A stretch of DNA of 64,000 nucleotides from Nonomuraea sp. NEAU-A123 (GTDB lineage Bacteria; Actinomycetota; Actinomycetes; Streptosporangiales; Streptosporangiaceae). The translations under genes were made by a program, and so were the position numbers. Positions 1 to 8,565 of the stretch are shown piece after piece (the stretch's first letter is position 1; each line of letters begins with the position of its first letter). Under the pieces are notes generated by a model. It was not told the origin of the DNA and searched no databases. It saw only the letters and a program-made list of their open reading frames with translations. The DNA lies in contig NZ_JAHFZZ010000003.1 in assembly GCF_018603905.1 (NCBI RefSeq), forward strand, positions 764,259 through 828,258, written 5' to 3'.

Positions 1-77
1 CACAACTAACGGTGGCGGTGGGCCTCGACAATGTCGGAGGCCAGTACACCGGCACGATCACTCATACGGTGACGTAA
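1..77 (+). CDS. C-terminal end of a WxL-like surface protein (partial)
   Basis: The reading frame entering from the left edge (codons from base 3) ends at a TAA at 75-77. Its last residues, GQYTGTITHTVT, closely match the end of the RCC1-type protein encoded downstream (GTYTATVTHSVT), so this is probably the tail of another exported protein with the same WxL-like C-terminal beta domain. The next gene starts 4 bases after this stop, which suggests one transcript. Only about 25 residues are visible, so the rest of the protein cannot be described. Confidence 0.6.
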   Translation, partial: QLTVAVGLDNVGGQYTGTITHTVT

Positions 78-81
78 CCAC

Positions 82-1125
82 GTGGCTGCACTTCACAGGA
101 TTTTGGCGTCGATGGGGATACTCTCCCTGCTCCTGCAGGGAGCCGTCGGCGCTCCGGTGCTCGCAGAAGATGGCTCGGACAGCACGCGTCCGAGCCATCC
201 GGAGATCCACGGCAGCATCGGCATCAGATTGCTCGAAGCCTCATCGAATCGTCGGGACGATCCTCGAGCCCTGCTCTACATCGTCGATCACATGAATCCC
301 GACAACAGGATCTCCCGGCGATTGGAGGTCAAGAACTCCTCCGCCACTGCTCAACATGTCACGGTGTACGCAGGTGCGGCGGAAATCGTCCACAACGAGT
401 TCGTGCCGGTGGCAGATCGACACGCCAACGAGCTGAGTTCATGGGTTTCCATCGACCCTGCCGAGTTCATCGTGCCGCCGAACGGCCGGGCCCCGTTGAA
501 GGCGACGATCAACATCCCGAAATCCGCGTCCAAGGGGGAGCGGTATGGCGCCATCTGGGCCGAGGTGGAGTCCTCCTCACCGTCAAAGGCCAATGAGAAT
601 GTCAAGATGGTCAACCGGGTGGGCATCAGGATCTATCTCGATGTCGGGCCAGGTGGTGATCCACCGTCGGAATTCAGCATCGAGCAATTGACGCCGGGCC
701 GCACCGAGGATGGCATGCCAGTGGTGAAGGCGACGATTCACAACACCGGCGAACGCGCCCTCGACATGAGTGGAAAACTGTGGCTGTCCGAAGGGCCAGG
801 TGGGCTGAAAGCCGGCCCCTTCCCGGCACAGACCGGTACGACACTTGCTCCCGGTGACAGCGCACCCGTCATGGTCATGCTCGACCACCGGTTGCCCGAC
901 GGCCCGTGGAAGGTCAGGCTTCTGATGGAAAGCGGCCGGGTCCATCATGAGGCCACCGGCACACTCACCTTTCCGGCGAAGAATGCCGCCTGGGGACTGC
1001 CGGCACTCCTGGACTCCTTCCTGCCGCAGCCCCTCATCCTCATCGGGGCGATAGCTGCCGGGACGCTCCTGCTTGTCCTCACTATTTACTTGCGCCGCAG
1101 AAACCGGCGCCGCGTCGCGTGCTGA
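82..1125 (+). CDS. DUF916-like membrane-anchored surface protein
   Basis: The 347-aa protein has an N-terminal signal peptide (about residues 1-28, ending near VLAEDG). A beta-rich region resembling DUF916, the WxL-protein peptidoglycan-binding domain, follows at about 45-300 (blocks such as ISRRLEVKNSS, SSWVSIDPAEF and SKGERYGAIWAE). A single C-terminal transmembrane helix at about 315-337 is followed by the basic tail RRRNRRRV. That type I topology would place the domain outside the cell. The start is GTG 4 bases after the preceding stop, so translational coupling is likely. In Firmicutes, DUF916 proteins are encoded beside WxL-domain proteins. Here both neighbours end in a WxL-like domain, which supports the assignment. 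The ligand is unknown. Confidence 0.7.
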   Translation: MAALHRILASMGILSLLLQGAVGAPVLAEDGSDSTRPSHPEIHGSIGIRLLEASSNRRDDPRALLYIVDHMNPDNRISRRLEVKNSSATAQHVTVYAGAAEIVHNEFVPVADRHANELSSWVSIDPAEFIVPPNGRAPLKATINIPKSASKGERYGAIWAEVESSSPSKANENVKMVNRVGIRIYLDVGPGGDPPSEFSIEQLTPGRTEDGMPVVKATIHNTGERALDMSGKLWLSEGPGGLKAGPFPAQTGTTLAPGDSAPVMVMLDHRLPDGPWKVRLLMESGRVHHEATGTLTFPAKNAAWGLPALLDSFLPQPLILIGAIAAGTLLLVLTIYLRRRNRRRVAC

Positions 1126-1416
1126 TCCGACCTGGGCGGGCAGACCAACGCGCTCAAGGGGGCGGGCTGCGAATTCGTCCGGAAGACCGACCGCATGGAT
1201 CGCACCAAGCCTGAACACCTCACGCTCGATCGTCTTCACGCTAATCACAAAGGAACGTAAATATCCGTTGACGTCGACGTGGCTACGCAGTGTAATAATT
1301 CAATTTCAGTGAGTGATATCGTGCTGTCCATGCTCAGTCACAGGTGGGCACCCGGTCCGCCGTCGCACACTCGATGGGAATGCAGATCGCTGAGCGCCGG
1401 GTCGCCCGAGGGCATC

Positions 1417-3360
1417 ATGACCCACATCCGGCGGGCGGTCGCGCTCAGCACAATGGTGGCGCTGTCCACCGTGCTCGGATGGGCCGGCCTCACCACGCTG
1501 ATGCCCGTACCGTCAGCCTTGGCGGTGTCGGCGCACGCCACCACGATCGCGTCCGGCTACAGCCACACCTGCACGATCCATAGCGGCAAAGCTTACTGCT
1601 GGGGCAGCAACGCCAATGGCGAACTCGGCAACAACACCACGTCCGTCAGCCCGACGACCACGCCGGTCGCCGTGTACACGGGCGGGGCGTTGGCGGGCAA
1701 GACACTCACCCAGATCGTCGCGGGCCAGTCGTTCACCTGCGCGCTGGACAGCGTCGGCAAGGCCTACTGCTGGGGCTGGAATCCTTACGGGCAGCTCGGG
1801 GACAGCTCGTTCACCCAGCGGACAGCGCCCGTCGCCGTGACCACCGCCGGTGCGCTCTCCGGCAAAACCCTCACCCAGATCGGCGCCGGTAACTCCTTCG
1901 CCTGCGCGCTGGACAGCCTCGGCAAGGCCTACTGCTGGGGATACGACGGGGAGGGGGAACTGGGAGACAACTCGACCACCAACAAGAACGCACCGGTCGC
2001 CGTGATCGCCAACGGCGCACTCAACGGCAAAACCCTCACCCAGATCGGCACCGGCTACGAGCACACCTGTGTGCTGGACAGCCTCGGCAAGGCCTACTGC
2101 TGGGGATACAACAGTTTTGGACAGCTCGGCAACAACTCCACCACCCAGAGCGCGGTGCCGGTGGTCGTCGCCACAATCGGCACCCCGATCAGCACCAAGA
2201 CCCTCACCGAGATCAGAGCCGGAAACTGGTTCACCTGCACGCTGGACAGCCTCGGCAAGGCCTACTGCTGGGGCAGCGGTGCCAACGGACGGCTCGGCAA
2301 CAACTCCACCGCCCAGAGTCTGATAGCGGTGACCGTCACCACCACCGGTACCCCGATCTCCGGCAAGACCCTCACCCAGCTCACCGCAGGCGGCTCCCAC
2401 GCATGCGCCCTGGACAGCGCCGGTCTCGCGTATTGCTGGGGCTTCAACAGCACCGGACAACTCGGCAACAACTCCACGACCCAGGCCTTGACGGCAGTGA
2501 CCGTCAACGCCTCCGGCGTTCTGTCCGGCAAGACCCTCACCCAGATCAGCGGCGGGAATGACTACACGTGCGCATTGGACAGCGCCAACACCGTGTACTG
2601 CTGGGGCGCGAACGCCTCAGGCCAGCTCGGTGACCGCACCACCACTCAACACCTCGTCGCCGTACTGGTCACCTCCCAGCCGCCCACTGGTGTCGCCGCC
2701 ACACCCGGCGACACCACTGCCGCCATTTCCTGGACCGCGCCGGAATTCCTGAACTCCAGCACCGGCTACACCGCCACGGCCAGCCCAGGCGGGGCGTTCT
2801 GCACGACAGGAGGGGCGCTCAACTGTACGATAACCGGCCTGACCGATGGCACCACGTACACCATCACGGTCGTCACCTTGATGACCGTTGGCACGTCAGA
2901 TCCCAGTGCGAGCACCACCGTCGTACCCACCGGTTTCCTGACGATCACCGTACCGGCGTCAGCCTCACTCCCTTCGGCGGCGGCCGGCACGACCACCAGC
3001 GCTTTCCTCGGCACCATCACGGTCACCGACAACCGGGCGGTGGCGGGCTTGACCTGGACCGCCACGGTGTCGACGACCACGTTCACCACCGGCGGCGCGA
3101 CGACCGCCGAGACCATCTCGAAGACCTCCATCACCTACTGGTCCGGCACGGCCACCTCGACCACCGGCACCGGAACCTTCACCCCCGGACAAGCCACCGC
3201 CGGCAACAAACAGGACCTCAGCGTGTCCCGCACGGCCTTCACCCTGACCGGGGGAAACAACGTCAACACCGCCGCCTGGAATCCGACCTTGGGCGTGAAC
3301 GTACCCGCCCAAGCGATAGCGGGCACATACACCGCCACGGTGACCCACTCGGTCACCTGA
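1417..3360 (+). CDS. exported RCC1-repeat protein with FN3 and WxL-like C-terminal domain
   Basis: The ATG at 1417 is chosen because the frame is open further upstream but the signal peptide (THIRRAVALSTMVAL...ALAVSAHA) begins here. The mature protein starts with seven RCC1-type blades, each containing a YCWG core followed by a G-x-LG turn (about residues 41-420); these should form a beta propeller. A fibronectin type III domain (about 425-505) comes next. The C-terminal about 140 residues are Thr/Ser-rich with LTWTATV and AWNPTLGVNVP, resembling a WxL domain. There is no LPxTG motif or C-terminal membrane helix, so non-covalent wall attachment is likely. DNA encoding the blades is repetitive. 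Binding partner unknown; surface or adhesion role inferred. Confidence 0.72.
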   Translation: MTHIRRAVALSTMVALSTVLGWAGLTTLMPVPSALAVSAHATTIASGYSHTCTIHSGKAYCWGSNANGELGNNTTSVSPTTTPVAVYTGGALAGKTLTQIVAGQSFTCALDSVGKAYCWGWNPYGQLGDSSFTQRTAPVAVTTAGALSGKTLTQIGAGNSFACALDSLGKAYCWGYDGEGELGDNSTTNKNAPVAVIANGALNGKTLTQIGTGYEHTCVLDSLGKAYCWGYNSFGQLGNNSTTQSAVPVVVATIGTPISTKTLTEIRAGNWFTCTLDSLGKAYCWGSGANGRLGNNSTAQSLIAVTVTTTGTPISGKTLTQLTAGGSHACALDSAGLAYCWGFNSTGQLGNNSTTQALTAVTVNASGVLSGKTLTQISGGNDYTCALDSANTVYCWGANASGQLGDRTTTQHLVAVLVTSQPPTGVAATPGDTTAAISWTAPEFLNSSTGYTATASPGGAFCTTGGALNCTITGLTDGTTYTITVVTLMTVGTSDPSASTTVVPTGFLTITVPASASLPSAAAGTTTSAFLGTITVTDNRAVAGLTWTATVSTTTFTTGGATTAETISKTSITYWSGTATSTTGTGTFTPGQATAGNKQDLSVSRTAFTLTGGNNVNTAAWNPTLGVNVPAQAIAGTYTATVTHSVT

Positions 3361-3603
3361 CGCACCGCCGACCTGCCGCGCTACCGGGTGATGCTCGGCT
3401 CACATGACGCCTTGGAAGGTCCGCGTGCTTTCGCGGAGCGCAGGCCTCCGTGCTGGAGAAGTGCATGAATCGGCAAGGGAAGTGACCTGGTCGTCCGCAT
3501 TCCTCCATCGCCGTGGTCACTATGTGCATCGTGCGCTTACTCCGTGTCATTGGCGGCGATACCTAACGCATTACGCCCAACTGCCGAGACGGGGGCCGTG
3601 GAC

Positions 3604-4644
3604 ATGAGCGAAACCACGACGGACACCGCTGTGGACGAGGTGCACATTCTGTGGACCTCGGAGGGCATGAGCTGCGACGGCGACACGGTCTCGGTGACGG
3701 CGGCTTCCCAGCCGAGCCTCGAAGAGGTGCTGCTCGGCCTGGTGCCCGGACTGCCGAAGGTGCGGCTGCACAACAAGGTGCTGGCGGCGGAGACGGGCAG
3801 CGACTTCATGGCCGCCTTCCACCAGGCCGCGGAGGGCGGCCTACGCCCGTTCGTCTTCGTCGTCGAGGGGTCGATCCCCAACGAGAAGATCAACGGCGAG
3901 GGTTACTGGACGTCGATGGGGAACGATCCGGTGACCGGGCAGCCGATCACCGTCAACCAGTGGATCGACCGGCTCGCGCCGCAGGCGTGGGCGGTGGTCG
4001 CGATAGGCACCTGCGCGACGTACGGCGGCATCCACGCGATGGCCGGGAACCCGACGGGCAGCATGGGACTCGGCGACTACCTGGGCCACGACTTCCGCTC
4101 GGCCGGCGGGCTGCCCATCGTCAACGTGCCGGGCTGCCCGGTGCAGCCCGACAACTTCATGGAGACCCTGACCTGGCTGCTGTACCAGGCCGCGGGGCTG
4201 GCGCCCATGATCCCTCTCGACAAGCAGCTGCGGCCGACCTGGTTGTTCGGCAAGACGGTGCACGAGGGGTGCGACCGGGCCGGCTACTACGAGCAGGGCG
4301 ACTTCGCCAAGGACTACAACTCACCCAAGTGCCAGGTCAAGGTCGGCTGCTGGGGCCCGGTGGTCAACTGCAACGTCCCCAAGCGCGGCTGGATGGGCGG
4401 GATCGGCGGCTGCCCCAACGTGGGCGGCATCTGCATCGGCTGCACGATGCCCGGGTTCCCCGACAAGTTCATGCCGTTCATGGACCAGCCACCCGGTGCG
4501 CTGGTCTCCTCCACCGCGACCGGCGCGTACGGATCGCTCATCCGCAAGCTGCGCGGCATCACCAACAGGACGGTCAACAAGGAGCCGAAGTGGCGCCACA
4601 ACGAGCCTGAGTTGACGAGTGGCTACCAACCGGAACAGCGCTAG
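3604..4644 (+). CDS. hhyS: [NiFe]-hydrogenase small subunit, group 1h (high-affinity) type
   Basis: The 346-aa protein carries the iron-sulfur relay of the uptake hydrogenase. Cluster-binding motifs are visible in order: SCDGD near the N-terminus, GTCATYGG, PGCPVQPDN, HEGCDRAGYY and a C-terminal Cys-rich stretch (GCWGPVVNC, GGCPN, CIGCTMPGFPDKF). The SCDGD form, with Asp next to the proximal-cluster Cys, is typical of the actinobacterial/Ralstonia high-affinity group, where three Cys and one Asp ligate that cluster. There is no Tat signal peptide, as is usual in this group. ATG 3604 is preferred over the upstream in-frame start because homologous proteins begin at about this point. The large-subunit gene follows after 18 bp. 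The pair should oxidise trace H2 and feed electrons to the respiratory chain. Confidence 0.95.
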   Translation: MSETTTDTAVDEVHILWTSEGMSCDGDTVSVTAASQPSLEEVLLGLVPGLPKVRLHNKVLAAETGSDFMAAFHQAAEGGLRPFVFVVEGSIPNEKINGEGYWTSMGNDPVTGQPITVNQWIDRLAPQAWAVVAIGTCATYGGIHAMAGNPTGSMGLGDYLGHDFRSAGGLPIVNVPGCPVQPDNFMETLTWLLYQAAGLAPMIPLDKQLRPTWLFGKTVHEGCDRAGYYEQGDFAKDYNSPKCQVKVGCWGPVVNCNVPKRGWMGGIGGCPNVGGICIGCTMPGFPDKFMPFMDQPPGALVSSTATGAYGSLIRKLRGITNRTVNKEPKWRHNEPELTSGYQPEQR

Positions 4645-4662
4645 GCGAGAGGGAACAACGCG

Positions 4663-6456
4663 GTGACCATCCGATCCAAGGAGGCTCAGGAGACTCGGCA
4701 ACTGGTCGAGATGTCCTGGGATCCCATCACCCGCATCATCGGCAACCTGGGGATCTACACGAAGATCGACTTCAACAACAACGAGGTCGTCGAGTGTAAG
4801 AGCACCTCCTCGTTGTTCCGGGGCTACAGCGTGTTCATGCGCGGCAAGGACCCGCGGGACTCGCACTTCATCACCAGCCGCATCTGCGGCATCTGCGGCG
4901 ACAACCACGCGACCTGCTCGGTCTACGCGCAGAACATGGCGTACGGCATCAAGACCCCGCCACTGGGCGAGTGGATCATCAATCTCGGCGAGGCTGCCGA
5001 GTACATGTTCGACCACACGCTGTTCCAGGACAATCTGGTGTTCGTCGACTACTGCGAGCAGATCGTCAAGGAGACCAACCCCAGCCTGCTGCGCAGGGCG
5101 GAGACCACGGAGGCGCCGCACGCCGACGTCCACGGGTATCGGACGATCGCCGACATCATGCGGGCGTTCAACCCGTTCACCGGCGCGATGTACCGCGAGG
5201 CACTGCAGGTGAGCCGGGTCACCAGGGAGATGTTCTGCCTGATGGAGGGGCGGCACGTGCATCCCTCGACGCTCTATCCGGGCGGCGTGGGCACGGTGGC
5301 GACACCCCAGTTGTTCACCGACTACCTGTCCCGGCTGCTCAGGGTCCTCGACTTCATCAAGAAGGTCGTCCCGGTCAACGACGACCTGTTCGACTTCTTC
5401 TACGAGGCGCTGCCCGGATACGAGGAGGTCGGCCGGCGGCGGATCATGCTGGGCTGCTGGGGCTCCTTCCAGGACCCGGCCGTCGTCGACTACGACTACC
5501 GGACCATGGGCGAGTGGGGCCGGGGCATGTTCGTCACCCCGGGCATCGTCCTGGACGGCGAGCTGCGCACCACGAGCCTGGTGGACATCAACCTCGGCAT
5601 CCGGATCCTGCTGGGCAGCTCGTACTACGACGACTGGCAGAACGAGGAGATCTTCGTCAGCCACGACCCGCTCGGCAACCCCGTGGACCGGCGCCATCCG
5701 TGGAACCAGACGACGCTGCCGAAGCCGCAGAAGCGGGACCTGGCGGACGGCAACTACAGCTGGGTCATGAGCCCCCGCTGGTACGACGACCGCACCGGCG
5801 ATCACCTCGCGCTCGACACCGGCGGCGGGGCGCTCGCCCGGCTCTGGACGACGGCGCTGGCCGGCATCGTCGACACCGGATTCGTCCGGGCGACCGGTCA
5901 CAGCGTGGAGATCAACCTGCCCAAGAGCACGCTCCTGCCGGAGATGAGGTTCGAGTGGAAGGTGCCCCAGTGGTCCAACACGATCGAGCGCAACCGGGCC
6001 CGCATCTACTTCATCGCCTACTCCGCCGCGATGGCCTTCCACTTCCTGGACAAAGCGATGGCCGAGGTACGGGCCGGCCGGACGAAGGTCTTCACCGACT
6101 TCGACGTGCCCGATGACGCGATCGGCTGCGGTTTCCACGAGGCGGTGCGCGGGGTTCTGTCGCACCACATGGTGATCCGCGACGGCAAGATCGCCAACTA
6201 CCACCCGTACCCGCCCACGCCGTGGAACGCGAGCCCTCGCGACAGCTACGGCACTCCCGGCCCGTACGAGGACGCCGTGCAGGGGATGCACATCTTCGAG
6301 GAGAACGGCCCGGAGAACTTCAAGGGCATCGACATCATGCGTACGGTACGCAGCTTCGACCCCTGCCTCCCGTGCGGTGTCCACATGTACCTCGGCGACG
6401 GGAAGGTGCTCAAGCAGGTGCACTCCCCGACGCTGGGCACGAGCGTCTCCGGATAG
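4663..6456 (+). CDS. hhyL: [NiFe]-hydrogenase large subunit, group 1h type
   Basis: This 597-aa subunit holds the NiFe(CN)2CO centre that splits H2. The N-terminal ligand motif RICGICGDNH lies at about residues 73-82 (Cys75, Cys78) and the C-terminal motif DPCLPCGVH at 566-574 (Cys568, Cys571). Twenty-three residues follow His574; these would be the C-terminal peptide removed by the maturation protease encoded downstream at 9545. The start is GTG, with a GAGAGGG ribosome site upstream. It is translated right after hhyS and is the second gene of a long operon that also supplies most maturation factors. The family and function are clear; the very high H2 affinity is inferred from the subgroup. 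Confidence 0.95.
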   Translation: MTIRSKEAQETRQLVEMSWDPITRIIGNLGIYTKIDFNNNEVVECKSTSSLFRGYSVFMRGKDPRDSHFITSRICGICGDNHATCSVYAQNMAYGIKTPPLGEWIINLGEAAEYMFDHTLFQDNLVFVDYCEQIVKETNPSLLRRAETTEAPHADVHGYRTIADIMRAFNPFTGAMYREALQVSRVTREMFCLMEGRHVHPSTLYPGGVGTVATPQLFTDYLSRLLRVLDFIKKVVPVNDDLFDFFYEALPGYEEVGRRRIMLGCWGSFQDPAVVDYDYRTMGEWGRGMFVTPGIVLDGELRTTSLVDINLGIRILLGSSYYDDWQNEEIFVSHDPLGNPVDRRHPWNQTTLPKPQKRDLADGNYSWVMSPRWYDDRTGDHLALDTGGGALARLWTTALAGIVDTGFVRATGHSVEINLPKSTLLPEMRFEWKVPQWSNTIERNRARIYFIAYSAAMAFHFLDKAMAEVRAGRTKVFTDFDVPDDAIGCGFHEAVRGVLSHHMVIRDGKIANYHPYPPTPWNASPRDSYGTPGPYEDAVQGMHIFEENGPENFKGIDIMRTVRSFDPCLPCGVHMYLGDGKVLKQVHSPTLGTSVSG

Positions 6457-6465
6457 GGGCGGGCG

Positions 6466-6981
6466 ATGTCACTGACCGACCGCGCGGCCGCCGAGCGGGT
6501 GGCCCGGGTCGACGCCCTGCTGGACGGCGTCGAGTCGCTGCCCGACCCCGGGCCCACCGTCGAGGTGCTCCAGGCGCTGCTCGACCTGTACGGCGAGGCT
6601 CTGGCCCGGATCGTCGCGATCGGCGGGGACACGCTCGGGCCCGCGCTCGCCGAGGACGAACTGGTCGCCTACCTGCTGTTGCTGCACGGCCTGCATCCGA
6701 TGGACGTGTCCGCCCGAGTCGAGCGGGCCGTGAGCCGCGTACGACCCCGGCTCGGCGGCTCGGCCGTCGAGGCGGTGACCGTGGCGGACGGCGTGGCGAG
6801 GGTGCGGCTCCAGCGCGGTCGCGGTGGCTGCGGTGGCGCGGCCGATCCGTCGGGCCTGCTGGAGGAGGCGATCCAGAACGCCGCCCCGGAGCTCGACCGG
6901 GTGGAGATCGAGGAGGTCGGCCCGCCCCCCGTCCTGATCACCATCGACACCCTGCGCCGCCCCGGCACCCGGGCGTCATGA
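6466..6981 (+). CDS. NifU-like domain protein of the hydrogenase operon
   Basis: The 171-aa protein has a helical N-terminal half (about 1-85) and a C-terminal half resembling the NifU C-terminal scaffold domain (VRPRLGGSAVEAVTV...RVRLQRG...LLEEAIQNAAPELDRVEI). The diagnostic GxCxxC pair is incomplete: the motif reads GGCGGA, so one of the two cluster-binding cysteines is missing. It starts 9 bp after hhyL and overlaps the next gene by ATGA. A role in delivering or holding an Fe-S cluster for HhyS is suggested by context. With one ligand gone it may work as a dimer through a single Cys, or only as a docking domain. Confidence 0.75.
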   Translation: MSLTDRAAAERVARVDALLDGVESLPDPGPTVEVLQALLDLYGEALARIVAIGGDTLGPALAEDELVAYLLLLHGLHPMDVSARVERAVSRVRPRLGGSAVEAVTVADGVARVRLQRGRGGCGGAADPSGLLEEAIQNAAPELDRVEIEEVGPPPVLITIDTLRRPGTRAS

Positions 6982-7685
6982 GGGAGCACGGCATGGCGCC
7001 ACGGGGTCTGCGCGGCCTCATCAACCGAGCAGCCGACCGGCCTCGGGACGACACCGACCGGCCGGCCGGGAGGTCCCCGGCGGACCAGGACGCCGACCAG
7101 TGCCGGTGCGAGCTGTGCGCCGCACCCATCCCGGCCGAGCACCGGCACCTGCTCGAGCCGGCGGCCCGCGAACCACGCTGTGCCTGCCGGCCGTGCGCCC
7201 TGCTCTTCGACCACCCACCGGCGGAGGGCGACCACTACCGCCTGGTGCCCGACCGCCGCTGGTACCTGCCGGACTTCGCCCTCGACGACGCCACCTGGGA
7301 GTCCCTGGAGATCCCCGTACAAATGGCGTTCGCCTGCCGCGACTCCTCCGACGGCCGGACCGTGATCCGGTACCCCGGCCCGGCCGGAGCGGTCGAGGCC
7401 GCGACCGCTCCGGCCGCCTGGGCCGAGGTGGAAGCGGCCAACCCCGTGCTGCGGCACCTGGCCCCGGACGTGGAGGCGCTCCTGGTCAACCGGACCGGCG
7501 GCGCGCGAGACCACTGGCTCGTGCCGATCGACGACTGCTTCGCCCTCGTCGCCGTGCTCAGGTCCCGGTGGAAGGGCCTGGCCGGTGGCCAGGACGTCTG
7601 GAACGGGGTCGGCGCCTTCTTCACCGAACTGCGGGGCCGGGCCAAGCCCGTGCCCGCGGACCTGTCGAAAGGAGTTCCACGATGA
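6978..7685 (+). CDS. DUF5947-like protein, hydrogenase operon
   Basis: The 235-aa soluble protein overlaps the previous gene by ATGA, which fixes the start. After a charged, probably disordered stretch of about 40 residues comes a zinc-ribbon-like arrangement (CRCELC, then CACRPC about 25 residues on). A compact domain with W-rich segments follows (DRRWYLPDF, WAEVEAANPVLRHL, VLRSRWKGL, WNGVGAFFTELR). It matches what I know as DUF5947, a family found in actinobacterial hydrogenase operons. The biochemical role is unknown. The Cys pairs suggest zinc or Fe-S binding, and the context suggests a part in assembly or electron transfer of the HhySL enzyme. Confidence 0.65.
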   Translation: MREHGMAPRGLRGLINRAADRPRDDTDRPAGRSPADQDADQCRCELCAAPIPAEHRHLLEPAAREPRCACRPCALLFDHPPAEGDHYRLVPDRRWYLPDFALDDATWESLEIPVQMAFACRDSSDGRTVIRYPGPAGAVEAATAPAAWAEVEAANPVLRHLAPDVEALLVNRTGGARDHWLVPIDDCFALVAVLRSRWKGLAGGQDVWNGVGAFFTELRGRAKPVPADLSKGVPR

Positions 7686-7894
7686 CCGGCAACATCAAGG
7701 TGGGCCGCCCCCAAGTGCGGCCCGACGCGCCCGCGCACCTGAAGGGCGTCCATGAGGGGAACGCGCTCGGCAACTACGAGAAGCAACCGGGCCACCTCCC
7801 CGGCGGCTTCTCGACGGCGGCGCGATCCACCGGCATCAACCCGCGGGACCACGACCCGATCGACCCGGCCATGCCCAACCTGTCCCCGGCATGA
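7682..7894 (+). CDS. small conserved hydrogenase-operon protein
   Basis: The 70-aa protein starts at an ATG overlapping the previous stop by 4 bp and ends in an ATGA overlap with the next gene. This tight packing argues that it is real. It is hydrophilic and rich in Pro, Gly and His, with no transmembrane segment or Cys (it opens TGNIKVGRPQVRPDAP). I do not recognise the family. Likely an accessory or structural small protein of the hydrogenase system, by position only. Confidence 0.6.
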   Translation: MTGNIKVGRPQVRPDAPAHLKGVHEGNALGNYEKQPGHLPGGFSTAARSTGINPRDHDPIDPAMPNLSPA

Positions 7895-8562
7895 AGCCGA
7901 CACCGAACAGGGACGACGCACGGCCGCCGGAGCTGAGGTTCGCGGTCGAGAAGGCCGAGGCGGTGGACTTCGCCGCCGTGCCGACGGTGCGGTTCACGCT
8001 GCGGATCGACGGCGCCGGCGCGCCGCCGGTCCGGTGCCTCGCGCTGGACACCCAGATCCGCGTCGCCGCCGCGCGGCGCCGCCACGACCCGCCGACCCGG
8101 CGGCGGCTCACCGAGCTGTTCGGCGCGCCCGAGGAGTGGGGCAGGACGTCGAGGAGCCTGCTGTGGGCGCGGGTGGTGACGCAGGTCCCCGGGTTCGACG
8201 GGGGCACGATCACGAGCATCGACGTGAGCTGCACCTACGACTTCGAGGTGGCGGTCGCCAAGTACTTCCACACCCTGCCGGACGGCGAGGTCCCGCTGGA
8301 CTTCCTGTTCAGCGGGACGATCTTCTACGCCGACGCCGGCCTGCTCCGGGTGGCCCGGATCCCCTGGGACACCGACGCCGCGTTCCGGATGCCGGTCCAG
8401 GTCTGGAAGGACGTCATGAACCACTACTTCCCGCGCAGCGCCTGGCTCCGGCTGGACCGCGAGGCGTTCGACCGGCTGTACGACTACAAGATCCAGCACA
8501 CGCTGACGAGCTGGGAAGACGTGGTGGGGAAACTGCTGGCGAGCGAACCGGGTGGTGGCTGA
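7891..8562 (+). CDS. DUF6084-like protein, hydrogenase operon
   Basis: The 223-aa soluble protein starts by ATGA overlap. It appears to be a beta-rich domain (LRFAVEKAEAVDF, VRFTLRIDG, IDVSCTYDFEVAVAKYF, LDFLFSGTIFY) followed by a helical C-terminal part (FRMPVQVWKDVMNHYFP, DRLYDYKIQ). I recognise it as DUF6084-like, a family seen next to group 1h hydrogenases. It has few cysteines (one in CLALD, one in SCTYD) and no metal-site signature. Function unknown. Its constant position in the operon suggests assembly or anchoring of the hydrogenase. Confidence 0.62.
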   Translation: MKPTPNRDDARPPELRFAVEKAEAVDFAAVPTVRFTLRIDGAGAPPVRCLALDTQIRVAAARRRHDPPTRRRLTELFGAPEEWGRTSRSLLWARVVTQVPGFDGGTITSIDVSCTYDFEVAVAKYFHTLPDGEVPLDFLFSGTIFYADAGLLRVARIPWDTDAAFRMPVQVWKDVMNHYFPRSAWLRLDREAFDRLYDYKIQHTLTSWEDVVGKLLASEPGGG

Positions 8563-8565
8563 CCG

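Noticed and set aside
4321..6423. 700-codon open frame antisense to hhyL
   Set aside because: Shadow frame of a high-GC gene; low-complexity product, no ribosome site or domain.
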